Both the position numbers and the translations under genes were made by a program. A stretch of 64,000 nucleotides of DNA, from the NCBI RefSeq assembly GCF_000969825.1, contig NZ_KQ033919.1, forward strand, positions 2,221,088-2,285,087, in the 5' to 3' direction. The notes under the pieces are model-generated. The model was not told the origin of the DNA. It saw nothing but the letters and a program-made list of their open reading frames with translations, and made no database searches. How positions within the stretch are numbered: the stretch's first letter is position 1; every line of letters begins with the position of its first letter. Shown one piece after another: positions 42,524-51,458 of the stretch. Origin of the DNA: Parabacteroides gordonii MS-1 = DSM 23371. GTDB lineage: Bacteria; Bacteroidota; Bacteroidia; Bacteroidales; Tannerellaceae.

Positions 42524-45500
42524 ATGAAAAAAGTATTGAGACCTATCGGACTTATTTTACTGTCCGGCGCTCTCTGTTCTACCGGTCAGGTATTTGCAAC
42601 AGGAGCTACGTCGGAAGCTGTAACTAACATCGCTCAACAAAAAAAGCAAGTAACAGGTACAGTTATTGATGCATTTGGCCCAGTAGCCGGAGCTTCTGTT
42701 TCCGTAAAAGGAACAAATGAAGGAACTATTACAGACATGGATGGAAACTTCTCCATCGCTGTAGCTCCCGGAAGTACCCTATCTATTTCTTTCATCGGAT
42801 ATGTAACACAAGATATCAAATACACCGGACAAGCTACTCTGGATGTAAAATTGATGGAAGATAGCCAGAAGATTGACGAAGTAGTAGTAACCGCTATGGG
42901 TATTAAGAAAGAAAAACGTGCCCTGAGTTACGCTATGAGTGAATTGAAATCGGAGGATATCCAGTTAGTCCCCGTACAGAACGTAGCCAACTCATTATAT
43001 GGTAAGGCTGCCGGTGTACAGATCCAGCAAACGGCTGCGGGGCCAACAGGAGGTACCAAGATCCAGATCCGTGGTATCAACTCCGTGGAAGGTAACACAC
43101 GTCCGCTGATCGTTGTGGATGGTATACCTATCAACGACACTGATTCTAACTGGGCAGGTCGCGAACGTAGCGAAACACAGCAAGGTTCCGCCCTTAACGA
43201 CATCAACCCGGACGATATCGAATCGATGTCTATCCTGAAAGGTGCTAATGCAGCTGCCTTGTACGGTTCTCGTGCAACTAATGGTGTGATCGTAATCACC
43301 ACTAAACGCGGAGGCTCAGGGAAAGGTTTAGGTATCCAGGTCGGTACTTCTTATACGTACGACCAGCGTGCTTATATGCCGGAACTTCAGAACGTCTTCG
43401 GAGGAGGAACAAACCCTTACTTCACGACAAATGCAGACGGACAACCCATCTATAACGGGGATACTTACCGCAGCTTCGGCCCGCGTATGGACGGAACGGA
43501 AGTGCTTTGGTGGGATGGTGTAAAACGCCCCTACTCTCCACAGCCAAACAACTATCGCGACGTATTTAAAGACGGTTTCACCAATAATAATAGTATCGCT
43601 ATTACCAATGGCTCGGATAAAAACAGTATCCGCCTTGCCTATACGAACATGAACTACGGCGGTTACCTGGAAAACTTCAAGCAGAATAAACATAACTTCA
43701 GCTTCTCGGGTAATTTCAAGGTACACGAACGACTGACTTTCGATGCATCTGTATCGTTCAATATTTCGGAAACAAAAAACCCTCCTACACGTATCGACCG
43801 TGTATCGAACTATCCGATGCCTCGTAACGAGATCACACAATTGTGGAAAGACAATTATAAGGACGAAGATGGCTACTTCTTGACTGATGCTATCTCAAAT
43901 ATCAGCTCAGGAAACCGCGATAACATCATTAAATACCTGATGTGGCAGCAGAATGAGAACGAATATACACAGAACCGTGAACGTTTGATCGCTTCTCTGT
44001 CTGCAAACCTTAAGATATTCGATTTCCTTAACTTCCGCCTACGTGGTGGTACGGATCGTTACCGCGACGATAAAGAGAACAAAGAATACTTTACTAAATA
44101 CGCAGATCCTTCGGATATGAACACGCTGGAAGGTAGCTACCGCAAGGAAGATGCCCATTATCAGAAGAATTATGTAGAAGGTCTGTTGATGTTCAATAAA
44201 GCTTTCGGTGAAGACTTCGATGTGTCCGCCAACTTGGGTGTTTCCGGTGAAGATATCACAGAATCGAAAGTTATCTGGGAATCTCACGGATTGAAATATA
44301 ACGGTATGTTCTCATCAGAAAACAATAAGCGGGATCCGAAACAAGCCAGCAAAGACAAAGTGGTTAACCAGGGAGAATTCCTCGGTGCTGTATTCGCTTC
44401 TGCCCAGTTAGCTTACAAACGCTTCCTGTATCTGGATTTGACAGCCCGTAATGACTGGTCTTCCCGTCTGACTGCCGGTAACCGTAGCTTCTTCTATCCT
44501 TCTGCCGGTCTGAGCTTCGTATTTACGGAAGCGTTGGATCTGCCGGATTGGTACAACTATGGTAAAGTAAGAGGATCATACGCTATCGTGGGTAACACGA
44601 CACCGTCTATCTACTTTACGAACTCCGAATATCAGTACGGATCATACAACAGCTCGATTATCACCAATGAATTCAAAGCCGACGTACCTCCTACCAATGT
44701 CGTTCCTGAAAAGACGTATTCATGGGAAGTAGGTTTGGAAAGCCGCATACTTAATGGCCGTTTGGGATTAGATTTTGCGTTCTATACCAATAAGACAAAG
44801 AACCAGATCATCACCGTTCCGGTTGCTCCTTCAACAGGTGCCACAGGTATGAGAATGAATGCCGGTGAAATCGGTAACCGTGGTGTGGAACTTCAGGTGA
44901 GCGGTACTCCGGTCGAAACAAAGAACTTCAGCTGGGAAGGCGTGCTTAACTTTGCCTATACACACAATGAACTGCTTTCTTTGATCGATGGAATGGAAGA
45001 CCGTCAGATCAGTAACCCGTGGAGCGCAGCTATCTTCAAAGCTGTTCCAGGATATGCAACTCCAAGCGTATTTATCCGTAAATGGGTACGTGACGATCAG
45101 GGAAGAATCGTTGTCGATAAGAACGGTAACTACCAACAGGAATCGGAATTTACGTATGCAGGTAGTGCAGCTCCGAAATTCACAGCCGGTTTCACCAATA
45201 CATTCCGTTACAGAGACTTCTCTCTGAGCGTACATATCGACGGATCGTTCGGAGGTAAGTTGCTTTCATTTACCAACAATTATCTGAAAGCATCCGGTGC
45301 AGGTAAAGAATCTCTTTGGGGACGCGACGAACAATACGGTGGCAAACCTTATTACATCGACAAGAACACCAACCAGAAGATCGCTTTAGACAATCATCAG
45401 GCATCAGCTCCGGCCAATGCGCTCGACGGACGTGTTCGCCACGATGGTATCATCGTAGACGGTGTAAACGAGAAAGGTGAAAAGAATAACATCATTGTAT

Positions 45501-45808
45501 CGGCAGCCGATTATTACAACTCCCGCTACAACCGGGCCGGATCGGAAGATAACCTGTATGATAATACATACATCAAACTGCGTGAGATGAAACTTTCTTA
45601 CCGTGTTCCGAATAATATCGTTTCAAAGATCGGTTTGCAGAACCTGAATGTTTCGTTGGTAGGAAGCAACCTGTTCTTTATCTATAAGAATGTTCCTAAT
45701 GTGAATCCGGAAGCAACACTGGGTACAGGCGGTACCAATCCCTACGTGGAATATACCTCTTATCCGTCAGCAAGAAGCTTTGGTTTCGCTATCAATACCA
45801 GCTTCTAA
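42524..45808 (+). CDS. SusC/RagA-family TonB-dependent outer-membrane transporter
   Basis: Outer-membrane oligosaccharide importer, 1094 residues from MKKVLRPIGLIL (42524); the eight codons before it belong to the leader. Signal peptide to about residue 25, CarboxypepD_reg-like domain about 48-125 (VTGTVIDAFGPVAGASVSVKG, GYVTQ), TonB-box region DEVVVTAMG, plug domain about 130-260 (GVQIQQTAAGP, IRGINS, LIVVDGIPIND, AALYGSRATNGVIVITTK) and a 22-strand barrel ending in SFGFAINTSF. It pairs with the SusD protein encoded 39 bp downstream. No STN domain, so control is by the HTCS and not by sigma/anti-sigma. Confidence 0.95.
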   Translation: MKKVLRPIGLILLSGALCSTGQVFATGATSEAVTNIAQQKKQVTGTVIDAFGPVAGASVSVKGTNEGTITDMDGNFSIAVAPGSTLSISFIGYVTQDIKYTGQATLDVKLMEDSQKIDEVVVTAMGIKKEKRALSYAMSELKSEDIQLVPVQNVANSLYGKAAGVQIQQTAAGPTGGTKIQIRGINSVEGNTRPLIVVDGIPINDTDSNWAGRERSETQQGSALNDINPDDIESMSILKGANAAALYGSRATNGVIVITTKRGGSGKGLGIQVGTSYTYDQRAYMPELQNVFGGGTNPYFTTNADGQPIYNGDTYRSFGPRMDGTEVLWWDGVKRPYSPQPNNYRDVFKDGFTNNNSIAITNGSDKNSIRLAYTNMNYGGYLENFKQNKHNFSFSGNFKVHERLTFDASVSFNISETKNPPTRIDRVSNYPMPRNEITQLWKDNYKDEDGYFLTDAISNISSGNRDNIIKYLMWQQNENEYTQNRERLIASLSANLKIFDFLNFRLRGGTDRYRDDKENKEYFTKYADPSDMNTLEGSYRKEDAHYQKNYVEGLLMFNKAFGEDFDVSANLGVSGEDITESKVIWESHGLKYNGMFSSENNKRDPKQASKDKVVNQGEFLGAVFASAQLAYKRFLYLDLTARNDWSSRLTAGNRSFFYPSAGLSFVFTEALDLPDWYNYGKVRGSYAIVGNTTPSIYFTNSEYQYGSYNSSIITNEFKADVPPTNVVPEKTYSWEVGLESRILNGRLGLDFAFYTNKTKNQIITVPVAPSTGATGMRMNAGEIGNRGVELQVSGTPVETKNFSWEGVLNFAYTHNELLSLIDGMEDRQISNPWSAAIFKAVPGYATPSVFIRKWVRDDQGRIVVDKNGNYQQESEFTYAGSAAPKFTAGFTNTFRYRDFSLSVHIDGSFGGKLLSFTNNYLKASGAGKESLWGRDEQYGGKPYYIDKNTNQKIALDNHQASAPANALDGRVRHDGIIVDGVNEKGEKNNIIVSAADYYNSRYNRAGSEDNLYDNTYIKLREMKLSYRVPNNIVSKIGLQNLNVSLVGSNLFFIYKNVPNVNPEATLGTGGTNPYVEYTSYPSARSFGFAINTSF

Positions 45809-45847
45809 ACATAGTAACTCATTCATCATAAAAAACAGAAAACGTTT

Positions 45848-47458
45848 ATGAAACACATATTATATAGCCTGCTTTTAGGCACTGCCATCACATTCTCCTC
45901 CTGCGAAAGCAAACTGGATGAGAAGCACGACAATCCCGATGGGTTTACATCGGCCGAGATTGGATACCTTTTTACCAAAGGTGCCCAGAAAACAATTGAA
46001 ATAGACTATGCCGATACCTGGAATTACAACTTCCGACTGATCGGAAACTATATCCAGACCACTGCACGCCAGGCTGGAAAAGACCGTGTCAACCTCTATC
46101 AGAATATTCAGGATGATAAGGCCCGTTGGGAAAACTATTACGTAACACGTATGAGTACGCTGACCGAAATAGATAAGATGTATGCCAACCTTTCGACAGA
46201 AGAGCAGGCAAAATATAAGATCTATGTAGAAGCAGGCAAGATCCTGAAAGCATATAACACAGCGATCGCTACCGATTTCTTCGGAAATATGCCTTATTCG
46301 GAAGCTTTTACCGCCCGTAACGTGATGTACGGCGGAAGCGTGATTTTCCGTCCTAAATATGATACGCAGAAAGACATATACTACGCTATCCTCGACGACC
46401 TGAAGTCGGCAGCCGCCTATTTCCAGACAGCAACGTCGAACGATGGTTTCAATCAGCAGGATATCGTTTATCAAGGTAACTGCAACGGTTGGTACAAATT
46501 TGCCAACTCCCTGCGTCTGCGCTATGCCATGCGTATCTCGAATGTAGATCCTGATAAGGCTAAACAGGTATTGGCCGAACTGTCGCTCGACCAATTGATC
46601 ACCACCAATGCCGACAATACCTATATTAAGACGGATAATCAGAGCACTGCTCCCGATGGTATCTGGCGTGCTATGCGTGAAAGTCATTCAAAGGCACAAA
46701 GTTATTATATGTATCCCCCTGAATTCACCGTTAATCTGTTGAAAGAAGCTACCGACCCTCGTCTGGTTGTATTCTATCAGCCGGCAACAGATGATGAAGG
46801 AGATGTTTACGAAGGCAGCACGGAAATACTCGGTTATCCCTCTTCGGCCGACGAAGCAATCAAGCTGGTGAATGGCCCGGACGGTACACGTCTGTTTGAG
46901 ATCTACGGATGTCTGAACACAGTCACTTTCCGTAAAAACTTTAAACTTCCTGTGGGAATCGGTATGACGGCAGCTGAAGTTTACTTCTGTCTGGCAGAAG
47001 CAGCACAGCGCGGCCTGAAAAGTGGTAATGCTGAAGAGTATTATAATAAAGGGGTGATCCTTTCTATTCAGAACTATTACGAATATTACAAAAATAGTGA
47101 TGCTCCGAAAGGAAAAGACGCGAATATTGCCAACAGAGATGTATCCGATGCCACATTGGGCAGCTGGTTGGCCGCTTCAAGCTTCAAATATAATCCGGCA
47201 AAAGCATTGGAACAGATTGCTACCCAGAAATGGTTGCATCTCGGCTTCCTGCAGATCTATGAGAACTGGGCTGAATATCGCCGTACAGATTTCCCTGTAT
47301 TCGATGACGACCGTGAAAATGGTGCACTGCTGAATAAGGAAAATGCACCGGTACGCTTCCTCTATCCATCGAAAGAAGCTTCCATGAATACAGAAAACTA
47401 TAATGCACAGTCGGCATATAACAAAATAGACGCACGTCTGTGGTGGGATGTAAAGTAA
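45848..47458 (+). CDS. SusD/RagB-family surface lipoprotein
   Basis: Glycan-binding lid of the SusC transporter, 536 residues. Lipobox TFSSC gives lipidated Cys19, followed by ESKLDE, acidic residues that favour surface export. The helical TPR scaffold is readable (SSADEAIKL, MTAAEVYFCLAEAAQRGLKSGNAEEYYNKGV), and the C-terminal part has IATQKWLHLGFLQIYENWAEYRRTDFP. This variant resembles the SusD/RagB-like outer-membrane lipoprotein subfamily rather than classic starch SusD. Substrate not predicted. Confidence 0.92.
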   Translation: MKHILYSLLLGTAITFSSCESKLDEKHDNPDGFTSAEIGYLFTKGAQKTIEIDYADTWNYNFRLIGNYIQTTARQAGKDRVNLYQNIQDDKARWENYYVTRMSTLTEIDKMYANLSTEEQAKYKIYVEAGKILKAYNTAIATDFFGNMPYSEAFTARNVMYGGSVIFRPKYDTQKDIYYAILDDLKSAAAYFQTATSNDGFNQQDIVYQGNCNGWYKFANSLRLRYAMRISNVDPDKAKQVLAELSLDQLITTNADNTYIKTDNQSTAPDGIWRAMRESHSKAQSYYMYPPEFTVNLLKEATDPRLVVFYQPATDDEGDVYEGSTEILGYPSSADEAIKLVNGPDGTRLFEIYGCLNTVTFRKNFKLPVGIGMTAAEVYFCLAEAAQRGLKSGNAEEYYNKGVILSIQNYYEYYKNSDAPKGKDANIANRDVSDATLGSWLAASSFKYNPAKALEQIATQKWLHLGFLQIYENWAEYRRTDFPVFDDDRENGALLNKENAPVRFLYPSKEASMNTENYNAQSAYNKIDARLWWDVK

Positions 47459-47485
47459 TACAAGCCCCGGAATAGCTACTAATCA

Positions 47486-47541
47486 TTGACCGTATGGCCG
47501 ATAATTGTTACCTTTGCGCTAATGATTACCGACCATACGGT
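47486..47541 (+). promoter_or_regulatory. GH3 gene promoter with overlapping inverted repeat
   Basis: -33 TTG (47486-47488), 20-bp spacer, -7 TACCTTTG (47509-47516). ACCGTATGG (47489-47497) and CCATACGGT (47533-47541) are a perfect 9-bp inverted pair flanking the -7 element and probable start site. The flanks TAATCATTGACCG and TAATGATTACCG are also similar. It could be an operator, or the long stem could act as a susD terminator. Confidence 0.65.
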
Positions 47542-47578
47542 TTTTACATTACTACAAATTACATAAATCTATAAAAAC

Positions 47579-49978
47579 ATGAATTTCAAATATTCATTAC
47601 TAGTTGCGATCTGTCTTGGTACCGGTACCATGCAAGCCAAAGACTCGATCTACAAAAAAGGATGGATAGATCTCAACAAAAACGGCGTAAAAGACGTGTA
47701 CGAAGATCCTTCCGCCCCGATCGATGCCCGTGTACAGGATTTGCTGAATCAGATGACCCTCGAAGAGAAGAGCTGTCAGATGGCTACCCTTTACGGCTTC
47801 AGCCGTGTCTTGAAAGACTCGCTTCCTACCGAAGGCTGGAAAAATGAGATCTGGAAAGATGGTATCGCCAATATCGACGAACAGTTGAATGGAGTAGGAA
47901 GCGCTCGCCGCCGTACGCCCGAATTGATCTATCCTTTCAGTAATCATGCCGAAGCGATCAATACTACTCAACGCTGGTTTATCGAAGAAACACGTCTCGG
48001 TATCCCCGTCGACTTCTCCAATGAAGGTATCCACGGACTGAATCATACCAAGGCTACTCCCCTGCCCGCTCCTATCAGCATCGGTAGTACCTGGAACCGT
48101 GCATTGGTATATCAGGCCGGAGATATTGCCGGTAAAGAAGCCCGTGCCCTGGGATATAATAACGTATATGCCCCGATCCTCGACGTAGCCCGTGATCCGC
48201 GCTGGGGACGTGTACTTGAGACCTACGGAGAAGATCCTTACCTGGTTGGTGAGCTCGGTATACAGATGGTAACCGGTATACAGCAGAACGGCGTAGCTTC
48301 TACCCTCAAACATTTTGCTGTATACAGCATTCCGAAAGGCGGACGCGACGCAGCGGTACGCACCGACCCGCATGTAGCTCCCCGCGAACTACATGAGATC
48401 CATCTTTATCCCTTTAAAAGAGTTATACAGAAAGCACATCCCAAAGGTGTAATGAGTAGTTATAACGACTGGGACGGTATACCGGTAACAGCCAGCCATT
48501 ACTTCCTCACCCAGCTGCTACGCCAGGAATATGGCTTCCGTGGATACGTGGTGAGCGATAGCGAAGCTGTGGAGTTCGTACAGACCAAACATCATGTGGC
48601 CGACTCGTACGAAGAAGCCGTTCGCCAGGTAGTTGAAGCCGGATTGAACGTACGTACCAACTTTACCCATCCGGCCGACTATATCCTGCCGGTACGCAAG
48701 CTGGTGAAAGAGGGCAAACTGTCTATGAAGTCCGTCGATCGTATGGTAGGCGATGTTTTACGCGTCAAATTCGAACTCGGACTGTTCGATGAACCCTATG
48801 TAAAAGATCCCAAGGCAGCGGATAAGATCGTGGGTGCCGACAAACACCGCGACTTCGTGCTCGATATGCAAAAACAGTCGCTTGTCCTTCTGAAGAATGA
48901 GAATAATCTGCTTCCATTAGATAAACGGCAAACCAAAAAGGTACTTATTGCCGGCCCGCTGGCTAAAGAGACCAATTACATGATAAGCCGTTACGGCCCA
49001 CAAGGTCTCGATAACATCACAGTGTATGATGGATTGAAAAACTATCTGGGCAATGAAGTAGAAATAGCCTATGCCAAAGGTTGCGAAATAAAAGACGCCA
49101 ACTGGCCCGATAGCGAAATCGTACCGACTCCATTGACCGACGAAGAAAAGAATACTATCGCCGAAGCCACTTCCGCTGCTGCCGATTGCGACGTGATTAT
49201 CGCCGTACTGGGAGAAGATGAAAGCTGCACAGGCGAAAGTAAGTCGCGCACAGGCCTCGATCTTCCCGGCCGTCAGCAACAACTGCTGGAAGCGCTGCAT
49301 GCTACCGGAAAACCGGTCGTTCTTGTTCTTATCAATGGTCAACCGCTCACAATCAATTGGGCAGACCGCAATATTCCTTCTATCCTCGAAGCCTGGTTCC
49401 CCGGTCAGCTGGGCGGTGAAGCCATTGCACAAACCCTGTTCGGTGATTATAATCCGGGCGGACGCTTGTCTGTTACCTTCCCGAAAACAATCGGACAGAT
49501 CGAGTTTAACTTCCCGTTCAAGCCAGGTTCGCAGGACGGACAATACTTCAGCGGCCCTAACGGTTCCGGGAATACCCGTGTAAACGGCGCTCTTTACCCA
49601 TTTGGCCACGGATTGAGTTACACTACCTTCAATTACTCTAACCTCGCTATCAAGCAGGAAACGCCGTATTCGCAAAGCCCCGTGCATGTAACGGTAGACG
49701 TAACCAATACAGGCAAACGTGCCGGCGACGAAGTAGTACAGCTCTACGTTCGCGACAAGGTAAGCAGCGTGATCGCTTACGAATCCGTATTGCGTGGCTT
49801 CGAACGTATCTCCCTGCAACCGGGAGAAACCCGCACCGTTTCTTTCACGCTTCTTCCCGAAGATCTCGAAATTCTGGATAGAAATATGGAATGGACGGTC
49901 GAACCAGGCGAATTTGAAGTCCGTATCGGCGCATCTTCTACAGATATCAAACTGAAAGATACATTTGTTGTAAAGTAA
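47579..49978 (+). CDS. Glycoside hydrolase family 3 beta-glycosidase
   Basis: Secreted exo-beta-glycosidase, 799 residues, probably beta-glucosidase or beta-xylosidase. Signal peptide to about residue 20 (QAKDS). The N-terminal TIM barrel carries APILDVARDPRWGRVLETYG, KHFAVYS and the nucleophile D327 in VVSDSEAVEF. The alpha/beta sandwich (about 420-650) includes GEDESCTGESKSRTGLDLPG with the likely acid/base Glu, and a fibronectin III-like C-terminal domain follows (VTVDVTNTGKRAGDEVVQLYVRD). The first residues after the signal contain a WIDLNKNGVKDVYEDP stretch, a dockerin/EF-hand-like calcium loop usual in this subfamily. Last gene of the locus. Confidence 0.93.
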   Translation: MNFKYSLLVAICLGTGTMQAKDSIYKKGWIDLNKNGVKDVYEDPSAPIDARVQDLLNQMTLEEKSCQMATLYGFSRVLKDSLPTEGWKNEIWKDGIANIDEQLNGVGSARRRTPELIYPFSNHAEAINTTQRWFIEETRLGIPVDFSNEGIHGLNHTKATPLPAPISIGSTWNRALVYQAGDIAGKEARALGYNNVYAPILDVARDPRWGRVLETYGEDPYLVGELGIQMVTGIQQNGVASTLKHFAVYSIPKGGRDAAVRTDPHVAPRELHEIHLYPFKRVIQKAHPKGVMSSYNDWDGIPVTASHYFLTQLLRQEYGFRGYVVSDSEAVEFVQTKHHVADSYEEAVRQVVEAGLNVRTNFTHPADYILPVRKLVKEGKLSMKSVDRMVGDVLRVKFELGLFDEPYVKDPKAADKIVGADKHRDFVLDMQKQSLVLLKNENNLLPLDKRQTKKVLIAGPLAKETNYMISRYGPQGLDNITVYDGLKNYLGNEVEIAYAKGCEIKDANWPDSEIVPTPLTDEEKNTIAEATSAAADCDVIIAVLGEDESCTGESKSRTGLDLPGRQQQLLEALHATGKPVVLVLINGQPLTINWADRNIPSILEAWFPGQLGGEAIAQTLFGDYNPGGRLSVTFPKTIGQIEFNFPFKPGSQDGQYFSGPNGSGNTRVNGALYPFGHGLSYTTFNYSNLAIKQETPYSQSPVHVTVDVTNTGKRAGDEVVQLYVRDKVSSVIAYESVLRGFERISLQPGETRTVSFTLLPEDLEILDRNMEWTVEPGEFEVRIGASSTDIKLKDTFVVK

Positions 49979-50001
49979 CAACTTAATGATATATACAAAG
50001 C

Positions 50002-50040
50002 AAAGGGTAGAGTAGTTAATGCTATTCTACCCTTTCTTTT
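50002..50040 (+). terminator. Terminator after GH3 gene
   Basis: 14-bp stem AAAGGGTAGAGTAG / CTATTCTACCCTTT with one G-T pair and a short loop, followed by CTTTTTCCTTTCTTTTTCC. Confidence 0.9.
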
Positions 50041-50149
50041 TCCTTTCTTTTTCCTTCCTTTTATACTTTATTAAAAAGAATCCTACCCTCATTCCCAATG
50101 ATTTGAATACCTTAGCAGAAAATCAATTATCCCGATAGACTGACTGTTT

Positions 50150-50509
50150 ATGGATAAACTGCAAAGATGGAAAACGCAATACCGGTTTTACCGGACATTC
50201 TTACTCAGTACATTAAAATTCAGTGTCCTGGTCAGCTTTCTCTTTGCATCTATGGGTAGCATTACTTCCATTATTCTATATAACGGAAGTATGATGGATT
50301 CCGTCAAACTCTGGTTTCGCCTCATCCCTACGGTCGGACTAGGATTCGATTATATCTACAAGGAACTGACACACAAAGAAGAATACTTTTTCTATTATAA
50401 TCAGGGAATCAGCAAGTATCAACTCTGGATCGTTACGTTTATCGTCATGTTCATCTGCTGTAATCTACTGAATCAAATCATCGAGCTATGCATACAGGCC
50501 TTGAAATAG
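50150..50509 (+). CDS. Small membrane protein paired with ABC ATPase (copy 2)
   Basis: 119 residues with hydrophobic segments at about 20-40, 50-68 and 90-110. The block YIYKELTHKEEYFFYYNQGI continues to SKYQLW and matches copy 1 at 15201-15554. It overlaps the ATPase by 22 bp. Here the module stands alone, with no precursor, exporter or HTH gene beside it. The function of the module is unknown. Confidence 0.75.
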   Translation: MDKLQRWKTQYRFYRTFLLSTLKFSVLVSFLFASMGSITSIILYNGSMMDSVKLWFRLIPTVGLGFDYIYKELTHKEEYFFYYNQGISKYQLWIVTFIVMFICCNLLNQIIELCIQALK

Positions 50510-51147
50510 ACAGTATACTTAAATCGTTCGGAGAACAAACCATACTGGCAGATGTTTACCTGAAATGCTGCCGGGGAGACATCATTGCCCTTTTCGGACG
50601 AAACGGGACAGGCAAATCAACCCTGCTGAATATCATCTTCGGGACACTGAAAGCTGACCGGAAATTTATCCGCATCGACGGAAAGGTCATAAACGGGCCG
50701 GCCTTCCGCTCCGGACTGCTCGCCTACCTGCCACAACATCCATCCTTTCCTTCACACTTGAAAGTATCACAGATAGCAGAACTTTGTATCGCTCCGGAAG
50801 ACAGGAAACGCTTTCTTGCCGACAAAATGCTTCTCCGCCTCAGAACCTCGCGTATCTGTGAAATCTCGACCGGAGAGCAACGTTACCTGGAAATCAAAAC
50901 GACCCTTTTCAGTCCGGCTCCTTATATCCTGCTCGACGAACCTTTCAGCGGCGTCTCCCCTGTCGTAGCCGAACAGCTCCGGATACTTATGACCGAAAGC
51001 GCCAAAAATCATGGAATTATCCTGACAGACCATAATTTCCGCGAAGTACACAAAATAGCCAACCGCCTGACCTTGCTTAACGAATGCTATCTTAAAGAGA
51101 TCAAACAAGTAGAAGAGCTGATACCTTACGGTTATTACCAACCATAA
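50488..51147 (+). CDS. ABC transporter ATPase (copy 2)
   Basis: 219 residues, about half identical to the protein at 15524-16189 by eye. Walker A GRNGTGKST, Q-loop LPQHP, Walker B YILLDEPF and LTDHNFREVHKIANR are intact. The signature motif is altered: ISTGEQRYLEIK in place of LSGGELRYLEIK. That may lower ATPase activity or reflect drift after the duplication. Codon use is less AT-rich than in copy 1, fitting a resident chromosomal copy. Confidence 0.85.
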   Translation: MHTGLEIDSILKSFGEQTILADVYLKCCRGDIIALFGRNGTGKSTLLNIIFGTLKADRKFIRIDGKVINGPAFRSGLLAYLPQHPSFPSHLKVSQIAELCIAPEDRKRFLADKMLLRLRTSRICEISTGEQRYLEIKTTLFSPAPYILLDEPFSGVSPVVAEQLRILMTESAKNHGIILTDHNFREVHKIANRLTLLNECYLKEIKQVEELIPYGYYQP

Positions 51148-51170
51148 AGTAAACCCGGAAAAATGGAAAT

Positions 51171-51198
51171 AAAAAAGGGATACCCTCACGGACATCCC
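51171..51198 (-). terminator. Terminator of the minus-strand small ORF
   Basis: On the minus strand GGGATGTC / GGTATCCC (8 bp, two wobble pairs) with a short loop, followed by TTTTTTATTT. It lies 22 bp after the 26-codon ORF and also faces the end of the plus-strand ATPase gene. Confidence 0.75.
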
Positions 51199-51220
51199 CC
51201 TAACACTGAAAAGATTTCTT

Positions 51221-51301
51221 TTATTTTATTCCATACTTCTGCATCGCATATTCACCCAGTATCTCCAGGTATTTGACGCATTTACTAACTACTTTTTTCA
51301 T
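51221..51301 (-). CDS. 26-residue small basic protein
   Basis: Reads MKKVVSKCVKYLEILGEYAM and then QKYGIK. It is an amphipathic helix candidate with Lys-rich ends and one Cys. A -7 element (TACTTTTG) is 67 bp upstream of the start and a terminator lies 22 bp downstream, so a transcript of about 190 nt with this ORF in the middle is likely. It lies between the ABC module and the acyltransferase on the opposite strand to the former. No family recalled. A regulatory RNA with an accidental ORF is the alternative. Confidence 0.5.
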   Translation of the reverse strand: MKKVVSKCVKYLEILGEYAMQKYGIK

Positions 51302-51367
51302 AGCGCATTTCTATTTATTTAAAACGATCTCTTAGTAAAACATGTCACATAAATATGTTTTACAACA

Positions 51368-51375
51368 CAAAAGTA
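51368..51375 (-). promoter_or_regulatory. -7 element of the small-ORF transcript
   Basis: Reads TACTTTTG on the minus strand, matching TAnnTTTG. Confidence 0.5.
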
Positions 51376-51407
51376 GTAGTAATACGCATACGTTATACCT
51401 GCATCAC

Positions 51408-51437
51408 CCGGTTTTAACATCATTTGCACAAAACCGG
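51408..51437. repeat. Inverted repeat after the acyltransferase gene
   Basis: CCGGTTTT / AAAACCGG with a 14-nt spacer, 22 bp past the acyltransferase stop and upstream of the small-ORF promoter. It is either a weak end-of-transcript structure or an operator. Confidence 0.45.
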
Positions 51438-51458
51438 ATCCCTATTTGTCGAATGCCT

